In this document: positions 49,901-62,800 of the stretch, piece by piece
Numbering within the stretch: position 1 is the stretch's first letter
How the letters are laid out: each line of letters begins with the position of its first letter
Assembly: GCA_037127315.1 (NCBI GenBank)
Contig: JBBBDQ010000443.1
Span: 578,001 to 642,000, forward strand
Source of the DNA: Ascarosepion bandense
Lineage: Eukaryota > Mollusca > Cephalopoda > Sepiida > Sepiidae
Reading direction: 5' to 3'
Length of the DNA stretch: 64,000 nt
Made by a program: the position numbers and the translations under genes
Notes under the pieces: model-generated
What the model was told of the DNA's origin: nothing
Seen by the model: only the letters and a program-made list of their open reading frames with translations
The model's database searches: none

Positions 49901-52900
49901 TAACACAATGTTGAAAATCTGACTTGCACTTATACAAAAAATCTCAAGAGATGAACACTTCTACACAAAAAAAAGCAATACAGTGTATGGTAGCAAAAGC
50001 TGCAGTTGGTGCCAGGAGAAGCAGTACTACCTTAGCCACCAAAATGGTGTTACTGCTCTTGGTTTGTGATTGACAAGAGCAAGGTATCACACATACTTTT
50101 GCATGTATGCAGAAAATCCATGATAATTTCTCATCTCAGAAATTCAAACAGAATAATAACAAAGATGCGGACATTAGTATGGATGTAAATCACGATAATT
50201 CTCCATCCCAGAAATTCAAATAGAATGACAACAAAGATGAGTACATTAGTCTGAATGTAATAATGATGACTCCTCATCCCAGAAATTCAAAGAGAATAAC
50301 AACAAAGATGAGGACATTAGTCTGAATGTAATAATGATGACTCCTCATCCCAGAAATTCAAAGAGAATAACAACAAAGATGAGGACATTAGTCTGAATGT
50401 AATAATGATGACTCCTCATCCCAGAAATTCAAAGAGAATAACAACAAAGATGAGGACATTAGTCTGAATGTAAATAATGATGACTTCTTATCCCAGAAAT
50501 TCAAAGAGAATAACAACAAAGATTAGGAGATTAATCTGAATGTAAATAATGACGACTCCACATCCCAGAAACCCAAAGAGAATAAGAAACATGAAGTCAT
50601 CACTTTGAATTTAAATAACTCCTCGTCTCAAATTTATACCATAATTAATTATTGGTATTATTCATTGTTACTGCAGTTCAAATATTTAGCCTGCACTCTG
50701 TCAACTGGATATAAAACTTATGTTTGTAAGTTTTGCTTTTAATATACAATGTGAGGCAAAAGTTGTGCATGACAGAGGTTTTATTGAGTGGCCACCAAGG
50801 ACACCAGACCTCATACCTGTGTCGGAGCCATTTTATATCAGTTGTTTATCAGAAATACCAAGACATATTGAGGAACTTAAAGAATTAAATAAGAATGCAA
50901 TAAAGTGACAGAAGAAACTCTCCAACATTTTAATGAATCATGAAGGCACAGAATTGAAATATGTTTTGAAAATGTAGAATATTTTTGACAGCGCATATAA
51001 CAAATAACTGGTTTTCATGGCTTCTGCTCTGACGAACTTGGATCACTAGTGCTCCCTCCACAAGAATTTACTCGGGCAATCAGACTGGCAACAAGTTTTC
51101 ACCTTTTTATTGTTAGATCAACCAAATGCAGGCAACAATTCTATTCAATCAGCTTCTTTTCTATCGCTTCACATCTGTGGAACTCCCTTTCATATACTTG
51201 CTTTCACGATGGCTATAACCTCCAAGAATTTAAATGCAAAGTCAGTTCCTATCTCTTATCCACTTAACTCCAGCCCTTTCTACATCACCCCATGTATCTT
51301 GTTCTTTTCCTTTCTCTCTACCTTTGCAACTGTCCTCACTCCTGTGTTCACATCCTTCTCTTGCTCTTTCTCTTTCAGCCCCTGTGTTCGTCTTTGTCTT
51401 CACTCTCCTCTTGCCTAATACTTCAACTCTCTTTAGATATCTCAAAGGTATTTGGGAACCCCAATGTGGTGTAATGGTTAGCAAGCTTATCTCGCTACAA
51501 CCTGTTACAACTGAGTAGGGAGTTCAATCCTCACTCGGTACCCCATACTTTCAGCCTTGTGCCACATCTAGGTATTTATACGAACGACGTAAATATTTAC
51601 TCCGGTGTTAGTAGTAAGTCTGATGTTTTTATTGCAATTGTTCTGATGAGCCTTCCTGCTTGGCATCTCAAGTATATGAATTTAAGCATACTACTAGATT
51701 GGCAACTAGGTCTCATTGTTTTACTGTTGAACTAGCGAGATGTAACCATAAATTCTATTCTAATAATTTCTTTTCTTGCCTGTGAAAATCTCTCTCGACT
51801 GTATGGATTTAAACATACTACTAGATTGGAAACTAGGTCTCATTGTTTCACTGTTGAACTAGTAACCGTAAGTTCTATTCTAATAATTTTTTTTTGCCTG
51901 TGAAAATCTCCCCAACTGTATAGATTTAAACATACTACTAGATTGGCAACTAGGTCTCATTATTTCACTGTTGAACTAGCTAAATGTAACCATTAGTTCT
52001 ATTGTAATAGTTTCTTTTTCTCGTACTTTTCACCTGTGGAAGTCTTTATATTTCCTGCTTCTTTGCCACCTACATTCTCATGAGAGTTGTAGCATCTGCA
52101 CATGTACTGCAGCTGCAGTAGAAGTGGTATTTTTGGGGCCTGACATCTTGATGGAGCTCAACCCTCCCCAGGCTGGTTTGAATTTAGCATTTTTCCTTCT
52201 CCTAGACTGGTTGCCAGTAATAGATATAGAATCCTGTCTGTTCTGTTATTTTACCTTGTGGTGATACCGACCAAGCAAAAAGCGAGGGACCGGATGTTTG
52301 CACTCTCACGACTAAAAAGCAAATAACCAAAACTTATCGATGCGCATCTGGCTCCGTGCAGATGTTCTGGTTGAAAACTAAAAATTAATTAAATATTAAA
52401 TTCCAGTTCACGATCCTACGCGAATTTTATTTATCGGCCAATGGGAAGCCCAGAATCAAATACAAGTGTGAATCCCAAATGATCTGCTGCAATCCAAAAA
52501 GAAGATATAAAAAGCTGATACAGAAAGCACAGACAGACAAACCCAGACAGACTGACCCAGACAGACTCGAGAGAGACCTGTGTAATTAGTATCTCCCCTT
52601 GACCAAGTCCAGAAGTTTACTATGCTCGCCTCCCTTCCCTATCTTTTTTTTTCTTCGCTGTCTCAAAATTACTTACTGACCAAAGGAGCAGATACATCAA
52701 AGACATTTCTTACTTACAACGCTCACACATACCTAAGTATTAATTCTCTTTTTAAGCATTTTATTGCCATCAACATTTTAACCACCGTTAGACCAATATT
52801 TAAAGGATTACTTTAATTGTAAAAACCTCAATTGATATGTGTATATATAAAATGTTATTTCTGAACTCAATTTGCTTTTCTTGATTTATAATCTTTTTAT

Positions 52901-54060
52901 GACTTATAGTCTTTTTATGACTTATAGTGGGCTATTTACAAGAGAGAGACGGAATTGCTTCAATCTGCAACAATATACAACTACTCTCCTAAAGAATGCC
53001 TACCCACTATAACCTATAGCTTGGAGTAGAAGAGCTGGATTCATACCTTTCCTAAGTGTATTAGCATGTAAGTGAATCTAATGAATTTGACTGGAATTCA
53101 AACACAACTCTCCAATTCCTCAATCCGAGCCGCAATCCATTACTCCAGTCTGCCACCTACAATCTTAAAAAATTTAATGCAATGTCAGTTGCCATCTTCT
53201 GTTTTTCTGAAGCCTATTCTTTTATTTTCCATTTTTCTCATTAAATCTTCTCATTCTCTTTTACTCACAGTCATCCTTTTCATCTTCATGGCATTTTCAC
53301 TTTGCATATGATGAAATCTGATTTGACACTCTACAGTTTGTATGATGGTCAGGACAATATAAATCATGGTTGTGTTAAAATTCATGGAGCCCCACTGTTT
53401 GTTATCAGCTAAACTTCTTGTGATTTATCATAATTTATTTTCCTTTTGCTTTTCTTTTTCTTTTTCATCAGGAAAGTTGTAGAAAAACCTGGAGGTCGGG
53501 CATATCGACCTGGGGTTTGTAAACCAGAGTTTCGTTGTGCAGTCAGTACCATTGTTAAGTGGGGATTTTGGTATATTGAAACTCATGAACTGGGGCACAA
53601 GTAAGTTAGATTTTACGTATTTTTCATCCTCTAGATGTACATGTTTTTACTTGGACTTATCTCATTTTTTTTTAATCTGAAGGACAGATGGACTCCTTAT
53701 CATATATATATGTATATATATATATATATATAGATATTTTTTTTTTTCATTTGTAAATGAGTTATATTACGCAAGCCAGGTTTTTACCATCTGCTGGTGT
53801 CTTGAGGCACTTTACAATAACTGATTTTACCATTTTTTAAAGAAGTTCACATGAGCATTCTTAAAATGTGGTAAAATCACTTAGTGTAAATCACCTGAAG
53901 ACACCAGCAGATCGTAGAAACCTGAGTTGTGTAATATAATATAATACGTTTACACATGATAACTATAAAAATGTTCTACAATATAATTGTATTGAACACT
54001 TTTTAATACAACTGTGTACTGGTCTAATTTAATTATGACCATAAAAACTAAGTAATTAAA

Positions 54061-54115
<55 letters not shown>

Positions 54116-54395
54116 CAAGCCTGTAAAGATGGAGAGGATAATCAAAAGATTTATCTAATTAATATAAAATATTAAAAAGATAAAAATAGAGAGCTCAAGA
54201 GATATTATCCAGAACAATATGATGTATAGAAAAGAAAACTTAACACATGATTAAATGGTTATAAATCCAGAATTTATTTTTTCTTTTGGTAATTGTAAAA
54301 CAGGTTTGAACAAGCAGTTTGTAATTTTTACAACTGCTGAAATAATTTCTGGATTTATAACCGTTTAATTATGTGTTGAGTTTTCTTCTCTCTCC

Positions 54396-54442
<47 letters not shown>

Positions 54443-56215
54443 GTAAATAATTTCAGTTTCCTATATATTGCGTGTATATTGTGTATATATGGCCTCTTAT
54501 AGTTGTGTGTTTGTGTGTGTTGATTTTGTGTGTGGTTATCTCTATTCTCTTCTTCTTGTATGTTGTTTTTTCTTTAAGAATGTTTTGTATATGTTGGTGT
54601 ATGTGTTCTTTAATTTTTATGACATTTCTGGTACGGTCACTGCTCCAATCTTAAACTCTATACACCTCTACCCTTCACTTAACCTCAATATTTCCTCTTT
54701 TTGCTAACCTAAAAATTTTTTTGAATATTGTAAGTTAAAGTAAACTATTTGATTTTTTAGGTCTGATGAAGCAGCTTGTATTTTTACAACTGCTGAAATA
54801 AAGTCTGGAATTATAACTGTTTAATTATGTGTTGAGTTTTCTTCTCTATATTTTATATAAAATGTGCCAATTTCATATCCTGTTACAAATGTGACAAGAA
54901 TATGCATAACTAAAAGTTTCACGGATTTGTCAAAGCACAGACAGATTATATTGAGGGCTTGATTTTACCTATGTATCTAAAAAACAAAATTGATTTTTTT
55001 TTTTGTTTGAGTGTCCAGTAATCTTAGAAATTTAAGAAAATATTTTAAGCAAATTAATATTTGATCAAATTTTAGGAACATTGATTTTATAGCTTTACTT
55101 CCAAAGATACTAGGTGAGAAAATGCTAAAAAGTTACTAATAAATTCTTATTTTCTCTATTTGCAAAAATCAACATGTTTATATACACGCATACAAAAAGC
55201 TTTTTTTTTTAATACCAGGGGTCAGTGATATGTAGTGGGCTTTTTCAATTATGATTTACAATTTCAGTTTTAATTTAATTACAATTTTATTTGATCATTA
55301 CAAATTAATACATTATTTTAAATTTTATAAATTATTCTAATCAAAATGGTTAAAAAAATGAATACAGTTCGTGTAAAAATTGAATGTCCTTAATCTAAAA
55401 TGTTTCAGTTTAACTTTCTTCGGAGATCTGTTAACAAATTTAAAATTCTTTTGAAAATAGAGATTATTTTGCATACATACATATAAACAGACGTTTATAC
55501 ACACATTTAAAATAAACATCTTTTGCTTTTATTACACATGGCACACATACATATAAACAGGCATGGGTTTCCTACATTTCTAAATGATCATCTATTGCTT
55601 TATTACACGTGACATGTATCTAACTAACAGGGTCGTAGCTGATGCTAAAAGAACACCGGGCACAGAGAAAATTGCACAGATTTATTAGTTGACAATGTGA
55701 TGACGTCATCAGTGTCATCCGTTTCCAGAAACTGATCTTTGCAGATTTTTTTTCAGCTATTCCAATGGACATTAGGCACATAACGTGAATGAAAGCAGGA
55801 AATCGGGTTTGGACTTTCTGAGTATAACCAGTCTTTTCTCACAAAATTAATAAATAAACAAAACAGATTTTTACTGCGTTCATTCGGATGTTTTCTTCGT
55901 TTTCTTTCTTTCTTTCTTTCTTCGTGAATTGTTTAATTTGATTTCTGACAAAGACATTTTTCCTTGCCCGGATTTTCACTATGATTGCACGGATCAGCCT
56001 GGACCCGTGCCCGTTGTGCCCAGTAGTCAGATACGGCCGTGCTGACTAATGAAATCAAGTTTCAACGTTCCAATATACTGTAATTTAGTTTTCTTTTTAA
56101 TTTTAAAATCTATGTTATTAACAAATCTTAATAGTGAAACTTAATAGATTAAAGACACTTTTCTGTCTGTTCTTTACTTATTCTATCATCTTGTCAGATT
56201 TCAATCCATATATTC

Positions 56216-56260
<45 letters not shown>

Positions 56261-56387
56261 AAAAACTACTAAAAAGTTGTAAGTTTAAAAATGTATTTTT
56301 TTGACAGTATTTGTTTATTTCTATTATTATATTTGATATTTCAGACCGGCCTCGGTCCTTCATCAGAAACAAATGATTTTTAAAATT

Positions 56388-56423
<36 letters not shown>

Positions 56424-57125
56424 CACCCTACTGTGGCTTGAATAGCAGAGTTAATTATACTCTCAAATCTTAGTTGGCAACCATTCTAGTAAAAGGAAAA
56501 CTCTGAAGTCAAACTTAAGGAGGGCACATTTTAGACACTTCTCAATATACTGTACGCCAGTACTGGGTTATCAAGTCTTTTCAAAAGTCTGGTTGGTTCA
56601 ACATAAGCTTTCATCACTAGAAATCAAATTATGTGTGGAAATTTCACAGTCTAGTTTTAAAAGAAAAATGAACTGTTAGGTTTTCTATATTAAAATTGAT
56701 CAGAAAACCCACAATAAAGACCCAAACCTGGTGAGTAAAGACATCATAACAGTGTTCTCATGAAACTTCAAAGTTGGCATAATCCTGCTTAGTTAAAGTG
56801 GCAAATTTTTTTAATTAAAAACACACACACACACACACACAAGTTATTGTTGAATAATATGGACAAGTTCTGTCTTCTCATGGTTTTCTTAAATCATTCA
56901 AACTTTTAAGCAAGGTGTTTGGTTTTATTGCCAAATTTACCAAATTTCATATTAACTTTTATTTTATTTTTAGTTTAATTTTCCAATGATACTTCATTTG
57001 TTTTCAAGGATTGTTATGTGTGTATTTTTCAACTGGTTTTTAATTTCAGTGTTCCTCTTGTGTTTGATCGAATTAATTTCAAATCACTCAAAATTTTCTC
57101 ACATAAATGATCAGACTGAAATTTT

Positions 57126-57181
<56 letters not shown>

Positions 57182-57294
57182 TAAAGACATTTCTGTATAC
57201 AATCTCTCATGGAGAAAAACACCTTATTCTATGTTGGCTGCTTCTCTTTTATTACAACAGCCTCTAGAATTGTGAATCTTTCTTTGCACTATAT

Positions 57295-57339
<45 letters not shown>

Positions 57340-57584
57340 TCACACACTTCAATATAGGCTCCACTGATGGAAGAAGAAACCTTATTCAATGTTGGCTGCT
57401 TCTCTTTTATTAAAACAGCCTCCAGAATTTGGAGTCTTGCTTTTCACTATGTCCTATATATATATATTTCTTCATACACTTCAATATAGGCTTACTCGAT
57501 GAAAGAAGACCCCTTATTCAATGTTGGCTGCTTCTCTTTTATTACAACAGCCTCCAAAATCTGGAGTCTTTCTTTGCTCTATGT

Positions 57585-57621
<37 letters not shown>

Positions 57622-58116
57622 CTTCACACTTTAATATAGGATCACTTTATGGAGAAAGATACCTTACTCAATGTTGATCTTTTATTACAACTGCCTTAGA
57701 AATTTGAAGTTTTTCTTTGCACTGTATCGTTTATCAAATTCTGTTGTTATATATTAAAATTTGTTTCATATCTTTTTGTCTATGCCTCATATGTTCATCT
57801 ATATGTGCACAAATAGACAAAATGATATTAACATTAGACCAATTTTAGTTAACACCAAAATTTTATCCAGGACAGAGTATTTTGGAGGGAAAAAATTAGA
57901 AAATAAAAATTAATATGAATTTTGGAAAATTATCGATAAAACAACTTTTGGAAATTTAAAATATTTAATAAAACAATTGGTAGACAGAACTTGTCCATAT
58001 TATTTAATAAAACCTGTTTGAGGGAATTCTTCCTGCCAAAATACACCTTTTATTTATTTATCTAAATCGAAATGTAAATCTAAAACTAAATCTAAACTTA
58101 TTTAAAAATGGAACAT

Positions 58117-58149
<33 letters not shown>

Positions 58150-58414
58150 TCGTTATCTATAGAATCCAAAACAGCTGAACCAATTTTCTTGAAAATTTAC
58201 ACAGTTCTACTATAAGCATCTGCGAGTGTTCTTAGCTAGGTTTTGTGTCGAGGTATCCCCAATAAATATAAAAAAATCGATAATCGAAAAAATCGGGTTA
58301 TAGAAGGAGTGGTCCGATTTTAATCAAATTTGATACACTCATAGACAAAGACATAAGAAACTATATTCAGAAGTTTCAAGGTTGCAGTTCTTACAATAGT
58401 GCAGAAAATCGATA

Positions 58415-58471
<57 letters not shown>

Positions 58472-59769
58472 GCAAGATGTTTGTGTGTGTGTGTGTGTGT
58501 CTGTTTATCTGTCTGTATGTCCTTTATACAAATCCACAATTTTTATCCGATTCTCACCAAACTTCACACAAATGTTCTTTAGGCTGAGTCTGAGCTCCAG
58601 GACCATGGATTAGTTTTTAAGCTTTCATTACACCCGAGCAACGCCGGGCTATACTGCTAGTACATATATATATCAAATGCAAATTAAGTATGGGTTGGAA
58701 TCTGACAATGATAAAATAAAGAACAAACAGGAAATGTTTATAAATCTAACGTGTTTTACTAACATTATTTTATTAAATCTTCATTAGAGAATGAGATATG
58801 GAAAAAGAGAGAAATTCTGTTATTTTTATTTGTTTTTTTTTTTGTTTGATTTTGATTAGTTTAGCAGGCTTCCTATGCATTTGTTTTGTTAAGTAGCATT
58901 ATTATTCATGTTATGGCATTCTGAACACAAAGATGATGCATGCTTTTGAAGCTACAAAATACAACTGGAAAAAAATTGTTTTATTTATGTAAATGTATCG
59001 TAATTCTAGTTTGCACATGTAGTATTCAGATGATAATGTACATTTGTAAGTTTGTGTGTGTCTAATAAAGATTAGTTATGTTTGGTGATTGTTTTATATA
59101 TATACTAGCAGTATAGCCCAGCGTTACTCGGGTGTAATGAAAGCTTTAAAACTAATCCATGGTCCTGGAGCTCAGACTCTTTGGACGTTGGCATGAAACA
59201 CTAAAAAGCAATAGTTGTTTCCAGTTAAAGCGAAACCGTAGACTGAAAGAAAAATGAATAGATGTAAGTCAAATTTTCATTTCCTGGTTTCGATATCAAA
59301 TAAGTTTTTTCCATCATAAACTGAATTTTCAAGGCTAAATAAGTCTTCTGAGTAAATGGTATCATGGCTGAGACTAAGAACTACAATTATACCTACTTAG
59401 AGCCAAACCCGAAGCAAAAACAAAAATAAAAGGGCTGAAAAAATACAAACATACAGGCAGACAGACACACACACAAACATCTTGGCTTTTATGTATATAT
59501 ATTATCAATTTTCTGCACTATTGTAAGAACTGCAACCTTGAAACTTCTGAATATCGTTTCTTATGTCTTTGTCTATGAGTGTACCAAATTTGATTAAAAT
59601 CGGACCACTCCTTCTATAACCCGATTTTTTCGATTATTGATTTTTTTATATTTATCAGGGATACCTCGACACAAAACCTAGCTAAGAACACTCGCAGACG
59701 CTTATAGTGCAACTGTGTAAATTTTCAAGAAAATCAGTTCAGCCGTTTCAGAGTCTATAGGTAATGGAC

Positions 59770-59800
<31 letters not shown>

Positions 59801-62800
59801 AAGTTCAATTTATAAATAAGTTTAGATAATACATATATGAAATACTAACAAATAGATCCTAAAAAATATGAACATCAAATCCTCATCAGTAAGTCTTTGT
59901 TGCAAACACATAATTTTATTTTTTATCTTGGATCACAAGTTTTATCTGGATGAGTCAATTCTTAGAAAAAATTAATTATTTCATAAAAATTCAATCTTTA
60001 AATGGTTTTTGTAAAGGAAGGAAATAATGGTATTGCTTTTGACTTCAGTTTGGGTATGGACCATAACGAGAAAACTGAATGCAGAGAAGACCCAACAGAA
60101 AAACAGGGGTTGATGGGAAAACGCCGAACTGGATGGAGCTCATGTTCTACCAGAGCATTCAAAGAATTAATTAGGTAAGAATGATTGTTATCTCTAAGAT
60201 GAGTATATTCTGGTTTTGTTGTTTTTTTATTTTTTGGGGGCGGGGGAGAGTATTATGTCTGTAATAATTGTTCACTTTTTACTTTTTCTAAGCTGGATTC
60301 AATTGCATTTTCCGACTAATATAATAATAATGATTCATGAAAGGAAGATGTGGAGATGTAAGAAAAGGAGGCAGAAAGGAAGAAAAAAGATAAACTGTAA
60401 AAAAAAAATGAAAAACATCGATATTGTTGAACTTTGAAAATACACAAAAAATAATTAATATACATTTCCAAACTCATTCCACAATGAGGCTTTCATCTTT
60501 CATGCCTAAAAATAGATGTGTTGATGTTGCAGCATGCTAATGTAGTAATAAGCACATCATGTGACCTTAAAATAATCATCCAAAAGCCACTCAAACAGAC
60601 ACACTATGGGCACATTGTGTGCATCTACTTGCTCAAATACTCATGCAAAGACTGGCACTATGCTGAAAAAAGCCTTTCTAATGAGGTGGCACAAACAGGA
60701 ACATCATACAGAAAGATCAGCACAAGCAACAAATACTCAAATACTAATTTACCTTGGCCACAAAAAAGAACCTCCTAAATGAGTTACTTATATCCATAAA
60801 TATTCACGCACACACATTTATATATATATATATATATATATATACTAGCAGTATAGCCCGGCGTTGCTCGGGTGTAATGAAAGCTTAAAAACTAATCCAT
60901 GGTCCTGAAGCTCAGACTCAGCCTAAAGAACATTTGTGTGAAGTTTGGTGAGAATCGGATAAAAATTGTGGATTTGTATAAAGGACATACCGACAGATAA
61001 ACCCAAAACAAAAACTAAAATAAAAGGGCTGAAAAAAATACAGACACACAAGCAGATAAACAGATACACACACAAACATTTTGCCTTTTATAATTATATA
61101 TTATCGATTTTCTGCACTATTGTAAGAATTGCAACCTTGAAACTTCTGAATATTGTTTCTTATGTCTTTGTCTATGAGTGTATGAAATTTGATTAAAATC
61201 GAACCACTCCTATCACCCGATTTTTTTGATTATTGATTTTCGATATTTATCGGGGGTACCTCGACACAAAACCTAGCTAAGAACGCTCACAGATGCTTAT
61301 AGTACAACTGTGTACATTTTCAAGAAAATCGGTTCAGCCGTTTCGGAGTCTATAGGTAACGGACAGACACACACACACACACACAGACAGACAAAGTTCC
61401 ATTTATAAATAAGTTTAGATTAATTGGTTGATTAATGATATATTAACCCTTATTGGATTATTTAATAAAATGACTTATAAGACAAATCAAAATAGATTGA
61501 TAGGTAGACATGTGTCTGAGTTATATGAGAGTCTGAAAGCCAGAGTTTATAATTGCTAAAATGTTGTGACTAACAGTTTTATTTTATTTTCTTCCCTTTT
61601 GTATTTTCTAATTTTTGTTTGCAGTTCTCATGGGGCTCAATGCTTGTTTGAAGAAAATATCCGACTAGAAATGATCGATCCAAATACTATCGGCATTGTA
61701 CTCAATGGTTATCTACCAGGTAATTAGTCAATAATGTTTTACTTACTTCCTAGTTGAAACTGGGCTTCTAATATCGTAAACCATCCATTTACAGCAGTTT
61801 CCATGAATTCAGGTGCCTTGATATTGACTTGATGAGTCGTTTCCTCTCCTGTCTGTTCCATTTATCCATTTATATGTGTATATATATATCTTTTGTATAT
61901 GAGGTTGCTTTCTGTTCATATGTCGGTGTCACCACTGTTGCTTCGTTTTGGTATAATTAGAAGATAACACAAACTTGAATTACTGATGTTTATTTTGGTA
62001 TAAAACTTTAGGTCTTTACATCAAGTTACAACTTTTAAATTTTGTGTGGATACAGGAGCAGACTAGCTAAATTCTCTTCACTGTGGGATGCTAGTAGTAA
62101 ACGAGCCTATCCCTTCTGGACTCTAGCGGTCAACTGACTAGCGTCCTCCTCTTTTCAAATCTCCTACACAAAACTACTGTCCTTAACTCCTACTTCTTAC
62201 TCCTACTCTTACCAAAAGAAATGGTTCCTTATTTTGCTGCCCAGTTTTGAATTCTTGGTGTCAGTGTGTCTATCTTTTTCTATTTTTAGAACACTCACCA
62301 TTTTATAAACCATAACAAATGTTTTACTTATTTCCTAGTTGCAATATATACTTTGAAACATTAAAAGCAAACCCTTATCAGCTTTATAGGAATTGTTTCT
62401 ATATTTAAATTGTATGATGTCCACCCCAAAAAGTATTCCTCATTAGTTGGATATACTAAAAAAAAATTATTTTTAGGTATGTATCTAAGTCCTGATGAAA
62501 CTTGTGAAGCAAGGCATGGCCTTGGTTACCGATATCGGTTCTACCCAGATTTGGTAAGTACTAATTATTTATTTTTCTTTGTGTTATTTAAATATACAAA
62601 GCAATTCTCTTTTCCAATTCTTTCACTCTTTTCTTTTTTTCAATTGGAGTAGATAGACTAAACTATCGCCCAGTTCCCACTCCACCCACGTCTATTGAAC
62701 AGGTGAAGAGGCTCATCCTTTGTTCTCTGTTTAAGATGTGGTTTCCGGCTTTCTCTTTTCCAATTTTTTCACTCTTACATAGCCCCCTGCACATCAGTGG

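Noticed and set aside
51462..51545. A functional tRNA gene
   Set aside because: A- and B-box-like motifs are present but acceptor and anticodon stems do not pair convincingly; SINE heads look like this.
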